Shown piece by piece: positions 9,567 to 17,175 of a stretch of 64,000 nucleotides of DNA. The stretch is from an uncultured Bacteroidales bacterium (GTDB lineage Bacteria > Bacteroidota > Bacteroidia > Bacteroidales > Muribaculaceae): contig CAMGBT010000001.1 in NCBI GenBank assembly GCA_946011725.1, positions 1 to 64,000 on the forward strand, in the 5' to 3' direction. A program made the position numbers and the translations under genes. Below the pieces are notes generated by a model that made no database searches, was not told the origin of the DNA, and worked only from the letters and a program-made list of their open reading frames with translations. Every line of letters starts with the position of its first letter. Position 1 is the stretch's first letter.

Positions 9567-9608
9567 ACCTAATTCAATTAAAAACACAAATAAGAAAGAA
9601 ATTTTCCA

Positions 9609-9616
9609 CAAAGTTA
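9609..9616 (-). promoter_or_regulatory. -7 promoter element of the large secreted protein
   Basis: The minus strand reads TAACTTTG 43 bases before the ATG. The -33 position falls in an extreme C-rich tract (plus strand) and lacks TTTG at the usual distance. Confidence 0.6.
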
Positions 9617-9625
9617 ACAAAAAAT

Positions 9626-9719
9626 CCCCATCCCCGCCACCCACCCCCAAAACAACCCCCCACCCTCCAAAAAAACCGCCCCGCCCCCCCCCCACCCCGC
9701 GCCCCCGCCCGCCTGCCCG
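9626..9719. other. C-rich, strand-asymmetric tract with a C10 run
   Basis: About 94 bases are almost entirely C and A on the plus strand and include a run of ten C at 9684-9693. The minus strand therefore carries many runs of three or more G, a G-quadruplex-type composition. The tract lies directly upstream of the -7 element of the 1461-aa secreted protein gene. Confidence 0.75.
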
Positions 9720-9758
9720 AGCAAGAGCTCGGAGCCGTGTGCAAAAAGGCTCCGCGCG
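9718..9758 (+). repeat. dual-hairpin interspersed element, copy 2
   Basis: CGAGC-AAGA-GCTCG is followed at once by GGAGCC-GTGTGCAAAAA-GGCTCC, both perfect stems. It is nearly identical to copy 1 at 2838-2878. The two differ at bases that mostly keep the stems. Confidence 0.8.
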
Positions 9759-9852
9759 CCCGCTTCCCGCCTCTTGCTGCGCGGTAATTTTCGCCAATTT
9801 GTTGTTCTGAAGTGCTTATTTTGCGTTCGAGGCAAAAAAAATCGCCAAAACA

Positions 9853-9884
9853 TTTGGCCGGTTCAAAAATTATGCCTAACTTTG
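9853..9884 (+). promoter_or_regulatory. promoter of tRNA-Lys
   Basis: TTTG (9853-9856), a 20-base spacer and TAACTTTG (9877-9884), about 38 bases before the mature tRNA 5' end. Confidence 0.8.
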
Positions 9885-9922
9885 CATCGCAATTGAGGGA
9901 AACACCCCCGCAACCGCAAATT

Positions 9923-9998
9923 GATTCGCTAGCTCAGCTGGTAGAGCACAACACTTTTAATGTTGGGGTCCTGGGTTCGAGCCCCAGGCGGATCACCA
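9923..9998 (+). tRNA. tRNA-Lys (anticodon TTT)
   Basis: The 76-nt cloverleaf includes an encoded CCA. The acceptor stem is GATTCGC with GCGGATC. The D-arm is AGCTCAGCTGGTAGAGC. The anticodon stem is CAACA/TGTTG with loop CTTTTAA, giving anticodon TTT. The T-arm is CTGGG TTCGAGC CCCAG. It has its own promoter upstream and a perfect palindromic terminator directly after CCA. Confidence 0.97.
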
Positions 9999-9999
9999 A

Positions 10000-10025
10000 A
10001 AAGGGTCACCGATCGGTGACCCTTT
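10000..10025 (+). terminator. tRNA-Lys terminator
   Basis: A perfect 26-base palindrome (AAAGGGTCACC and its complement around GATC) starts two bases after the tRNA CCA and ends in a T-tract (CCCTTTCTT). Confidence 0.85.
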
Positions 10026-10040
10026 CTTAATTTGTTAGCT

Positions 10041-10649
10041 ATGTTGAAATTTGATCTGAAAAATTTTTCTTGGACGCGGTAGCCTCTGAGTTGTGACATC
10101 TTTGATGATCGGGTGGAGGTGGTGACTCGGCCCGGAACGGACCTCTGGCAACGCACCTACTACCATTTTCGCAATGACAATGCGCCCGTGTTTCAGATGG
10201 AAACGTCCGAGCCGTTCTTCAGTTTCATCGTCAAGACTGATTTCGCCCACACCCATCAGCGATTCGACCAATGCGGCATCGTGCTTTATCTCGATAGCGA
10301 GAACTGGCTCAAAGCGGGCGTGGAGTATGAAAACGAGCAATTCCAACACTTGGGAAGCGTGGTCACCAACCTCGGCTATTCCGACTGGGCCACAGTGGCC
10401 ATTGATGCCAATGTAAAGTCGATGTGGTATCGACTCTCACGTCGCAACGACGACTACTGCATAGAATGTTCTGCCGACGGCCAACGCTTCTCGCAGATGC
10501 GAGTGTGCCACTTGCACCACGGTGCCGGTACAATCCGCTTCGGCATCTACGCTTGTTCACCGGAAAATTCATCCTTCAAAGCCGTGTTCTCAAACATGCA
10601 ACTGACCGAGTGCGCTTGGCTCCCCCACGACGGACAGCAACCGGATTAA
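10041..10649 (+). pseudogene. DUF1349 (concanavalin A-like) protein interrupted by an in-frame TAG
   Basis: Read from the ATG at 10041, the frame gives MLKFDLKNFSWTR, then TAG at 10080-10082, then PLSCDIFDDRVEVVTRPGTD and on to the stop at 10649 with no further lesion. The part after the TAG (WQRTYYHFRNDNAPVF...) is the DUF1349 / 'regulation of enolase 1' lectin-like fold, and the part before it matches the family's usual N-terminal strand. In relatives I would expect an 'EP' dipeptide here, so a GAG to TAG change is likely. A GTG at 10113 could restart a 178-aa product without the first strand. The total of 202 codons fits the family. It is either a fresh nonsense mutation, an assembly error, or restart or readthrough expression. 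Confidence 0.8.
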
Positions 10650-10901
10650 CCGCCATAAGCTTGCTAAAGCCGTAAGCAGGGAATGCCCGGCATATCGAGC
10701 ACTTCTCGCCCAATTAGACGCATCCACCCTCCAAAATCATTACATCACACATCGCCTTTTTTCGCGCCCGAAAAGCCGCAAATGCTTTTTGGTTAACACC
10801 GCGTGGCGACCGATTCCGAAATAATGGTAATATCTGCCAAAATTTTGGTATAATGGTTATGAGTTATTCTGCGTTACTTTGCAAAAAAATCTACAACTGA
10901 T

Positions 10902-12020
10902 GTGAAACGCATAATTCTATTATCAATTTTTACAATTGCAATGTTGGCACTGGCCGGTTGCAACAATAATTCAAGCGATATGCAGATAACACAAGAATGG
11001 GACAAGGTGTTCCCCCTTAGCGAAAAAGTCGCTCACCGTAAGGTAAAGTTCAAGAACCGGTATGGAATCACTCTTGTGGGCGATTTGTACTCTCCAAAGA
11101 GTGCTTCCAACGGAATGGCTCTCGCCGTTTGCGGCCCATTCGGCGCGTCAAAGGAGCAGTCAAGTGGATTCTATGCCATGAAGATGGCCGAAAGAGGTTT
11201 CATCACCTGCGCTTTCGACCCCTCTTTTACGGGCGAGAGCGGTGGCGAACCTCGTGCTACTGCTTCGCCCGACATCAACACGGAGGACTTCCTGGCTGCG
11301 GTGGATTTCCTCAGCACCCTCGATGGAGTGGATTGTGAGAAAATAGGTGTCATAGGCATCTGCGGATGGGGTGGGATTGCCCTGAATGCGGCTGCCATTG
11401 ACCCGCGCATCAAAGTCACGGTGGCGAGCACCATGTACGACATGAGTCGAGTGAATGGTAATGGCTATTTCGATGAAAATGACAGCGAGGAAGCACGTTA
11501 TCTTGCACGCAAGGCGATGGCTGCCGAACGCAACAATGCTGCGCGGACAGGCCATTTGGCCCAAGCAGGAGGCGTTGTGGACCCGTTGCCTGTCGATGCC
11601 CCGCAGTTCGTCAAGGACTATTATGACTACTATAAGACGAGCCGTGGTTATCATCCTCGGTCAGCCAACAGCAACAACGGCTGGCACACTTTTGGCTGTC
11701 AGGCCTATTCTAACACCCGCTTCCTCTATTATATCAATGAGATTCGTTCGGCGGTGCTCATCATGCACGGCGAGAAAGCCCATTCACGCTACTTCGGCGA
11801 AGATGCCTTCAAGTATATGGTTGAGGGCCGCGCTCCCGGATATGATACCGTCCGCAAGCCTAACCCGGTGCCGGAAAACAAGGAACTGCTGATTATCCCC
11901 GGCGCCAACCATTGCGACCTCTATGATGGCGGTTACAGCCAACTCCAAGGCCAAGGTCAGTCCAAGAACTGTATCCCATGGGATAAGATAGTTGATTTCA
12001 TCAAAAGAAATATGAAATAA
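10902..12020 (+). CDS. alpha/beta hydrolase lipoprotein with cysteine nucleophile elbow
   Basis: The 372-aa protein has a lipoprotein signal peptide (MKRIILLSIFTIAMLALAGC). The start codon is GTG; the overlapping ATG two bases upstream is out of frame. It has the alpha/beta hydrolase layout: an N-terminal strand and oxyanion region (CGPFGASKEQ), a nucleophile elbow at about residues 150-157 reading GICGWGG, a late acid, and a C-terminal GANHCDLYD that places the catalytic His. The elbow has Cys where most relatives have Ser, as in dienelactone hydrolases. The substrate is unknown. It heads an operon with a flavin reductase, a decarboxylase-cupin protein and an AraC regulator, which suggests a role in handling reactive or quinone-like small molecules (inference). 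Confidence 0.88.
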   Translation: MKRIILLSIFTIAMLALAGCNNNSSDMQITQEWDKVFPLSEKVAHRKVKFKNRYGITLVGDLYSPKSASNGMALAVCGPFGASKEQSSGFYAMKMAERGFITCAFDPSFTGESGGEPRATASPDINTEDFLAAVDFLSTLDGVDCEKIGVIGICGWGGIALNAAAIDPRIKVTVASTMYDMSRVNGNGYFDENDSEEARYLARKAMAAERNNAARTGHLAQAGGVVDPLPVDAPQFVKDYYDYYKTSRGYHPRSANSNNGWHTFGCQAYSNTRFLYYINEIRSAVLIMHGEKAHSRYFGEDAFKYMVEGRAPGYDTVRKPNPVPENKELLIIPGANHCDLYDGGYSQLQGQGQSKNCIPWDKIVDFIKRNMK

Positions 12021-12039
12021 AAAATTGCATAATCAAAAT

Positions 12040-12576
12040 ATGAAAAACGTAATTGTAATATCTACGAGCCTCCGCATCGGCTCGAACAGCCACATGCTGG
12101 CGGAAAAATTTGCCGAAGGAGCCAAGGCATCGGGCAATGTGGTAGAGATGATTTCCCTTCGTGGAAAGGAAATCAACTTCTGCATAGGCTGTCTGAGCTG
12201 TCAACACACCGGCGCTTGTGTGTTCAAGGACGATGTACCAGCCATCATGGAGAAGGTGCTGAAGGCCGATGTGGTCTGCTGGGCTACACCTATCTATTAT
12301 TACGAGATGAGCGGACAAATGAAGACGCTCATCGACCGCATGAATGCCATGTACCCAAAGGATTACCGTTTCCGCGACATCTATCTGCTCACCACAGCTG
12401 CCGAAGCCGATGAGGATGCTCCCCGTCGAGCCGAGATTGGCCTGACCGGATGGATCGACTGCTACGGCAAATCTTCACTCAAAGGCCACCTCTTCTGCGG
12501 CGGCGTAACCGATGCCCGTGACATCGAGGGCAACAACAAGCTGCTCGAGGCTTACAAAATGGGCACAAATGTATGA
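12040..12576 (+). CDS. NADPH-dependent FMN reductase / flavodoxin-fold oxidoreductase
   Basis: The 178-aa protein has the flavodoxin-like fold of the FMN reductase family. The phosphate-binding loop is at the N-terminus (STSLRIGSNSHMLAEKFAEGA), a C-x2-C pair follows (CIGCLSCQ), then the ATPIYYYEMSGQMKTLIDR flavin-contact segment. An earlier in-frame TTG exists, but the ATG at 12040 gives a normal N-terminus (MKNVIVIST). It lies 19 bases after the hydrolase stop and overlaps the next gene by ATGA, so it is translationally coupled. It probably reduces FMN, quinones or similar electrophiles with NAD(P)H in the cytosol. Confidence 0.9.
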   Translation: MKNVIVISTSLRIGSNSHMLAEKFAEGAKASGNVVEMISLRGKEINFCIGCLSCQHTGACVFKDDVPAIMEKVLKADVVCWATPIYYYEMSGQMKTLIDRMNAMYPKDYRFRDIYLLTTAAEADEDAPRRAEIGLTGWIDCYGKSSLKGHLFCGGVTDARDIEGNNKLLEAYKMGTNV

Positions 12577-13397
12577 AAAGAATACTATTGTGCGCATTAT
12601 TATTGACAGCTCTGACACCTAACGTTATGGCACAGCAAAAGATAGTACAAACTGCCGGGCGCACGCAGCTGGGCGAGTTTGCCCCCGAGTTTGCTCGGCT
12701 CAACGATGACATCCTTTTTGGCGAGGTATGGAGCCGCAACGATCTGCTCAGCCTTCGCGACCGCAGTCTTGTCACCATCACTTCACTCATCAGTCAGGGA
12801 ATCACCGATTCCTCGCTCACCTACCACCTGCAAGAGGCGAAGAACAACGGCATCACCCGCACCGAAATCGCCGAAATCATCACCCATATAGCCTTCTACG
12901 CCGGATGGCCCAAGGCCTGGGCGGCTTTCCGCCTCGCTAAGGAGGTTTGGAAAGAAGACTCCTCATTGCAAGATGCGAAGACCCGTTTCCAACAAGAAAT
13001 GATTTTCCCCATCGGCGAACCAAACACAGCCTATGCCCGGTATTTCGTAGGCAACAGTTATCTGGCACGTATTTCCGGCGAGCAGGTGCCTATTGCCAAT
13101 GTCACCTTCGAACCGCGTTGCCGCAACAACTGGCACATCCATCATGCCACAAAGGGCGGCGGACAAATGCTCATCGGAGTGGCAGGTCGCGGCTGGTATC
13201 AGCAATGGGGAAAGCCTGCGCAGGAGATTCTCCCGGGCACGGTCATCCACATCCCGGCCGGCGTCAAGCATTGGCATGGAGCCGCTGCCGACAGCTGGTT
13301 TGCACATCTCGCTTTTGAGATAGAAGGAGAGAATGTTTCCAATGAGTGGCTTGAACCGGTGTCAGACGCTGACTATGATAAGGTTAATGAAAAATAA
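12573..13397 (+). CDS. carboxymuconolactone decarboxylase-cupin fusion protein, exported
   Basis: The 274-aa protein has a signal peptide (MKRILLCALLLTALTPNVMA-QQK). Residues 35-125 form a carboxymuconolactone decarboxylase / AhpD-like helical domain (SLVTITSLISQG...EIAEIITHIAFYAGWPKAW). Residues 150-260 form a cupin barrel with metal-binding candidates in NNWHIHH and GVKHWHGA. The AhpD CxxC redox pair is absent, so peroxidase activity is unlikely. The start overlaps the FMN reductase stop (ATGA), and the stop overlaps a flavodoxin remnant. The reaction is unknown. Fusions of this kind usually accompany oxidoreductases under AraC control. Confidence 0.9.
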   Translation: MKRILLCALLLTALTPNVMAQQKIVQTAGRTQLGEFAPEFARLNDDILFGEVWSRNDLLSLRDRSLVTITSLISQGITDSSLTYHLQEAKNNGITRTEIAEIITHIAFYAGWPKAWAAFRLAKEVWKEDSSLQDAKTRFQQEMIFPIGEPNTAYARYFVGNSYLARISGEQVPIANVTFEPRCRNNWHIHHATKGGGQMLIGVAGRGWYQQWGKPAQEILPGTVIHIPAGVKHWHGAAADSWFAHLAFEIEGENVSNEWLEPVSDADYDKVNEK

Positions 13398-13566
13398 TCA
13401 CATCATTTCGTTTGCCACTTCGGGCGGCAGTGCGATAACCGGTAGTGCGGCTGCTCTCAAAAAGCTGTATCCACAAATCAATTGGCAGACAGGCATGTTG
13501 CTTAACCATGTAAGTGAAAACGATATTAAAGCATGGTGCAATAAAATGGGACTTGTTGCGTTATAG
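13387..13566 (+). pseudogene. C-terminal remnant of a flavodoxin
   Basis: The 59-codon frame (MKNNHIISFATSGGSAITGS...VSENDIKAWCNKMG) matches only the last third of flavodoxins of the Flavodoxin_4 type: the FATSGGS flavin loop, then a short linker and the final helix. The N-terminal flavin phosphate loop is missing. It starts inside the last codons of the decarboxylase-cupin gene, as expected if a deletion removed the intergenic gap and most of a flavodoxin gene. It could still be translated as a short peptide by coupling. Confidence 0.7.
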
Positions 13567-13582
13567 ATAGAACGATTGAATT

Positions 13583-14470
13583 ATGCAGGAGGTATTTCTC
13601 AATACAGTACACGACTTTAACAACTACCAAGGGATGAAGACTCTTCATCCTTTGGTCAGTGTGGTGCATGTAGACAACACTGAACACATCCAAAAGTGTG
13701 TGATGCACTATGGCCTCTATGCCATCTACCTCAAGGAGACCAAGGGGTGCAAGCTCTCATATGGTCGCACACCCTATGACTTCGATGAGATGACCGTGAC
13801 GAGCTTTGCTCCCGGTCAGGTGGTCACGGTGGAGCCTAATCCTGACGCCCCTTTTGCTAAATACATGGCATTGGCATTCCACCCCGACCTGCTTAACCGT
13901 ACTCCTTTGGCCAGCCGGATGAGCCGCTTTGAATTCTTCGACTACACAAGTACCGAGGCCCTTCACCTTTCGGCCGCAGAAGTCGAGACCTTTAAAGGCG
14001 TGCTTGCTATGATACAACAGGAACTCCATCACGCCATAGACAAGCATACACGCGAACTAATTGTATCGCACATCGAGCTCCTTCTCAACTATTGCCTTCG
14101 CTTCTACGACCGCCAGTTCATCACCCGCGAGGAAATCAACCACGGCGTGGTGAAGAAGTTCTTGTCGCTGCTGGACCAATACCTCAACGACAAAGCTGAA
14201 TACGAGGGATTACCCACCGTGGCATACTTCGCCGACAAGTGCTGCCTCTCCACCGGTTACTTCGGCACATTGGTCAAAACTGAATCAGGACGAACGGCCA
14301 AAGACATCATCAACGACCGCCTGCTTGCCAAGGCCAAACAACTGCTACAATCACAAGCAATCACCATTACAGAGGTCAGCCAACGCTTAGGCTTCGAATA
14401 TCCACAGCATTTCGTCCGTTTCTTCAAGGCGCTCACAGGTAAGACGCCGGCGCAATGGCGAGTGGCATAA
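13583..14470 (+). CDS. AraC-family transcriptional regulator
   Basis: The 295-aa protein has an N-terminal cupin-like ligand-sensing half (residues 1-170) and a C-terminal pair of AraC helix-turn-helices (about 190-293: YFADKCCLSTGYFGTLVKTESG and ITEVSQRLGFEYPQHFVRFFKALTGKTPAQWR). It is the last gene of the operon starting at 10902, 17 bases after the flavodoxin remnant, and probably controls that operon. The effector is not visible from sequence. Confidence 0.93.
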   Translation: MQEVFLNTVHDFNNYQGMKTLHPLVSVVHVDNTEHIQKCVMHYGLYAIYLKETKGCKLSYGRTPYDFDEMTVTSFAPGQVVTVEPNPDAPFAKYMALAFHPDLLNRTPLASRMSRFEFFDYTSTEALHLSAAEVETFKGVLAMIQQELHHAIDKHTRELIVSHIELLLNYCLRFYDRQFITREEINHGVVKKFLSLLDQYLNDKAEYEGLPTVAYFADKCCLSTGYFGTLVKTESGRTAKDIINDRLLAKAKQLLQSQAITITEVSQRLGFEYPQHFVRFFKALTGKTPAQWRVA

Positions 14471-14534
14471 TCATCCCGCCCCTCCTTTTATATACCGCGT
14501 GATGCGGAAGCCCTCGCTCGCCATAGGTCCTGTG

Positions 14535-14598
14535 GTAAGGCGCAAGCCTTACTGCCGCCGGAAAGCAGTGCGAGCCGCAGCTGGTGGCTACGGCTCGC
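14535..14598. terminator. paired hairpins between convergent genes
   Basis: Two hairpins, GTAAGGC/GCCTTAC (14535-14552) and GCGAGCCG/CGGCTCGC (14570-14598), fill the 150-base gap between the converging araC-type and ybjN-like genes. There is no strong T-tract. Termination is a reasonable guess, but they may also be degraded interspersed elements. Confidence 0.4.
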
Positions 14599-14620
14599 CG
14601 TATGGAGGTTGGGGAAGGGA

Positions 14621-14992
14621 TTATTCGCGGAGCATTTGGAAGAGTTCGTCGGTGCCGCGGTCGAGCATGCTGAAAGCGGAATCGAAGTCGGCGGGGGTGG
14701 TGGAGTCGTTGGGCTCGAATTCGTAGGATGCCCATACGCCCTCGCTGTCCTCGGTTACGGTGAATTTCACAACGAACTTCTTGGAGTTGAGTGCGTTGCA
14801 TGCTTCCAGAAGTTTGATGCGGTCTTGACCTTCGGTGTTGCACATCAGCACGATTTGGAGGAACGCATTGTCGCTATTGCGGAAGCCGATGTAGGTCACG
14901 CCTTGGATTTTGAAGCGAACGTTGGTTTCGCGTTCTTCGAAGCGGTAGCCTTCGCTTTGGAGGAAGTTGATCAAATGAGAGTATCCTGACAT
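14621..14992 (-). CDS. YbjN-domain protein
   Basis: The 123-aa cytosolic protein resembles the YbjN / sensory-regulator-like family, which has a type III chaperone-like fold: an N-terminal helix (HLINFLQSEGYRFEER) and then a curled sheet (NVRFKIQGVTYIGF...FLQIVLMC). I chose the start at MSGYSH; the longer in-frame extension overlaps nothing useful. A good promoter lies about 80 bases upstream, and the gene is monocistronic. The biochemical role of the family is not settled. Confidence 0.8.
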   Translation of the reverse strand: MSGYSHLINFLQSEGYRFEERETNVRFKIQGVTYIGFRNSDNAFLQIVLMCNTEGQDRIKLLEACNALNSKKFVVKFTVTEDSEGVWASYEFEPNDSTTPADFDSAFSMLDRGTDELFQMLRE

Positions 14993-15074
14993 AGATTTAG
15001 GGTTAAGAGTGAGCGATGTGATAAGGTAGCTCCAATGGCCTCGCTCGGTTGGCAATTGGCCGAGTTATCGGTGG

Positions 15075-15106
15075 CAAAGTTAATACAAATAATTGATACC
15101 TGCAAA
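15075..15106 (-). promoter_or_regulatory. promoter of the YbjN-like gene
   Basis: On the minus strand: TTTG (15103-15106), a 20-base spacer and TAACTTTG (15075-15082). The leader is about 75 nt. Confidence 0.8.
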
Positions 15107-15186
15107 TTTTTTCGCAAAATCTTTTAAATAAGCGAAAATTTAAACAGTTTACGTTTTTAGGTCAAAATTCGTTAGTTGGTCATTCT

Positions 15187-16224
15187 TTAAATGGAAGAGC
15201 CGCGGCTGCCGATGTACACCCGCAGGGTGATTTGCTGCCACAGAGCGCACACATCGGGAGTGATGTGGAGGTTGAGCCCGGCGGTGAGGTCCACGTAGCG
15301 GTTGCGGATGATGTGGGCGCGCACGTCGGTGCGGCTGTATGTGGTGGCTTGGTAGTAGGGCGAACCCATATTGAGTTGCGCACCGAACTCGGGGTAGAGT
15401 GGCATAAGGTTGCCGCCGATGTAGAGGGTCTCGTTTAGCGAAAGGAAGCGCCAATGTGCGTTGGCTTCCACCAACGCGCCGCCACGGGTGCGCCAGCCGC
15501 GTTGGTCGGACCGACAGCGTTGCAGCGACAGCACCCCGCCGATGCGCACGCCTAAGGAGTCGAGGGGTAGGGCGGTGGTGGTCACACCCACGAACGGGTT
15601 GGCCATGAAGTCGTCGTTGACCCCTTGCTCCGCGGGCGCGTGGCGCTGCTTGGCTAAGTGATTGTATTGTAGACGCTCACCCACGTAAATGGGCGAGGAC
15701 GCCACCGGATGCCACAGCGAGTTGACCACCACGTTGAACGCCTCGCGCTTAGTGTTGGTCTGAATCTGACGCCAGTCCAACATCAACTCGGCCCAGCCGC
15801 GCTCGCCCACATGTTGCATCAACAAGCCGCGCACGTTTGGCTGACGGTAGTCAATCGAATCGCTCCACAAGAACTTCGGCGCCTCCTCCATCAAGTAGCG
15901 GCGTGAGAACATACCGAAGTTGAAGCGCCACCCATCGCGCTCCACGCGGTAATAAAGCGTGGGGATCACTTGGTAGTCGTCCCAGTCATTGTTCACCGGC
16001 TGATTCCACACCACCCCGCCGCTGATTCGGCCCGCGCCATCAGGCAGGACAACCCCCACCTCCGGCGCCAAGCGAGTGAAGAAAATAGTTTGGTCATTGG
16101 CACTATCGCCCTCACGATTATCGAAAGTCGAAGAAAAATCCACGCTCCAAGTCAACTCTTGCGCGGAAGCCGCACCCATACCCACGGCCGCGGCTAACAA
16201 AAAAAGAAAGTACCGAATATTCAT
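15187..16224 (-). CDS. outer-membrane beta-barrel protein, unnamed family
   Basis: The 345-aa protein starts with a signal peptide (MNIRYFLFLLAAAVGMGAASA-QE). I chose this ATG over an upstream in-frame extension that covers the promoter. The mature chain is a series of amphipathic beta-strands rich in Tyr, Trp and Arg (LTWSVDFSSTFDNR, RISGGVVWNQ, RFNFGMFSRRYLM, LTAGLNLHITPD) with a final strand ITLRVYIGSRG. This agrees with an outer-membrane barrel of about 16 strands. No plug or TonB box is visible. The ligand is unknown. It is monocistronic. Confidence 0.78.
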   Translation of the reverse strand: MNIRYFLFLLAAAVGMGAASAQELTWSVDFSSTFDNREGDSANDQTIFFTRLAPEVGVVLPDGAGRISGGVVWNQPVNNDWDDYQVIPTLYYRVERDGWRFNFGMFSRRYLMEEAPKFLWSDSIDYRQPNVRGLLMQHVGERGWAELMLDWRQIQTNTKREAFNVVVNSLWHPVASSPIYVGERLQYNHLAKQRHAPAEQGVNDDFMANPFVGVTTTALPLDSLGVRIGGVLSLQRCRSDQRGWRTRGGALVEANAHWRFLSLNETLYIGGNLMPLYPEFGAQLNMGSPYYQATTYSRTDVRAHIIRNRYVDLTAGLNLHITPDVCALWQQITLRVYIGSRGSSI

Positions 16225-16242
16225 AACAGTAAATAATTTCCG

Positions 16243-16250
16243 CAAATATA
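16243..16250 (-). promoter_or_regulatory. -7 promoter element of the outer-membrane barrel gene
   Basis: The minus strand reads TATATTTG, with CTTG (16271-16274) 20 bases upstream as a one-mismatch -33 half. The leader would be under 20 nt. Confidence 0.6.
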
Positions 16251-16371
16251 AGCAAAATCCCCGACACCGCCAAGCTCCACCCAAAATTTCCGCTTCACGA
16301 CACCATCCGTGCCGAAGACTCGCGCAAATTTAGCAAATTTCTGCGGAGGTGGCGGCAAGACCTCACAGCAT

Positions 16372-16400
16372 AACAGGAGATTCAGCAGGATGACAGGATA
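16372..16400 (+). repeat. ACAGGAG interspersed motif, copy 1
   Basis: AACAGGAGATTCAGCAGGAT followed by GACAGGAT. Related copies occur in this window at 16675 (plus), 16730 (minus), 16831 (minus), about 28900 (minus) and 34813 (plus). The shared core is ACAGGAG-n-GCAGGA-n-ACAGGA. Confidence 0.65.
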
Positions 16401-16522
16401 ATTAGCGAATAATCAGCAACTTGTAGCCGTGGTTTGCCGCGGTATATCCGGATGACCCAGGCTCAGCATCTGAAACTCACGCAGATTTTGCTGGCGGTTG
16501 GTGTGGTTTGTTGGAAAATAAT

Positions 16523-16553
16523 TTTGGTGGATGGCGGATTTTTTGTAAATTTG
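16523..16553 (+). promoter_or_regulatory. orphan promoter inside the repeat region
   Basis: TTTG (16523-16526), a 19-base spacer and TAAATTTG (16546-16553) form a near-perfect promoter. Downstream there is only a 39-codon frame and repeats, so it either drives a small RNA or peptide or is the relic of a deleted gene. Confidence 0.6.
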
Positions 16554-16587
16554 TGGCATTAATCCGGTCATCACTTTTTAGTTGAAT

Positions 16588-16707
16588 ATGAATAGTCAAG
16601 CATTGGCGCCGGGAACCGAGAAACTGTGTCAAAAGTCCGGCGCGGTAAAACGTGTGCGAAAAAAATCCACAGTAGAACAGGAGACTCAACAGGAGAACAG
16701 GAGGTAA
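16588..16707 (+). CDS. possible 39-aa basic peptide downstream of the orphan promoter
   Basis: The frame starts with an ATG 35 bases after the orphan -7 element and encodes a hydrophilic, lysine/arginine-rich peptide (MNSQALAPGTEKLCQKSG...). Its last third runs into the ACAGGAG repeat motif, which argues that it is the truncated 5' end of a lost gene rather than an intact small protein. No homology is recognised. Confidence 0.25.
   Translation: MNSQALAPGTEKLCQKSGAVKRVRKKSTVEQETQQENRR
16675..16703 (+). repeat. ACAGGAG interspersed motif, copy 2
   Basis: Core GAACAGGAGACTCAACAGGA followed by GAACAGGAGG. A short inverted copy (TCCTGTCCTCCTGC, 16731-16744) follows 27 bases on, and another (CTCCTGTCCTATC) lies at 16831-16843. 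Confidence 0.6.
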
Positions 16708-16907
16708 TCAGCTGAATTTCAATAATATAATCCTGTCCTCCTGCTAATTCTATCATATAACAAACCACATCGGATTGATTATCAGTGGTTTGGTTATATT
16801 TTTTTAATTGGCGCGACGGTGGCATACTTACTCCTGTCCTATCATATAATAAACCTATATTCTGCTGATTTTCAAGTATTTAGCAAGTTGCCGCGGAGCG
16901 GCTTTGC

Positions 16908-17148
16908 TGCGCCGGAGGCGCTTTATTTTCGTTAGCCCCCGGGTGCTACCGCGGAGCGGGTTGCTCCCGGGGGTGTGTGCGGATATGGTTTTCGTTCCCC
17001 GGAGGGGATCTCTGCGCAGAACGTGCATACCGCTGGTGTATGCAGAGATGCCCTCCGGGCAACAGGTGATGGTGGCGCCTCGACCGTGGGTAGGAACCAC
17101 TCCGTGGTACCAACCCACGGCTAACGAAGATATAGCGCCTCCGGCGCA
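16908..17148. repeat. 241-bp nested palindromic (cloverleaf-like) element
   Basis: Outer arms of 30 bases (16908-16937 TGCGCCGGAGGCGC...CGTTAGCC and 17119-17148, its near-complement) enclose three separate hairpins. These are CCCCCGGG/CCCGGGGG (about 16936-16973), CCCGGAGGG-ATCTCTGC / GCAGAGAT-GCCCTCCGGG (about 16997-17058), and CCGTGGGT/ACCCACGG with an inner ACCAC/GTGGT (about 17084-17120). The outer arms contain their own short palindrome, GCGCCGGAGGCGC. No credible coding frame is present. It looks like a non-autonomous mobile or RNA-like element. Confidence 0.75.
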
Positions 17149-17175
17149 TCAAAGAAACTGTATCAAATGGTCAGA

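Noticed and set aside
7092..9572. 826-codon open frame on the plus strand opposite the large secreted protein
   Set aside because: The antisense frame is arginine/histidine/valine-rich with no domain, and it is explained by the codon bias of the real minus-strand gene, which has a signal peptide, domains and a promoter.
9923..10113. Integration site (att) at tRNA-Lys
   Set aside because: No repeat of the tRNA 3' end is found downstream and there is no integrase. The terminator follows directly.
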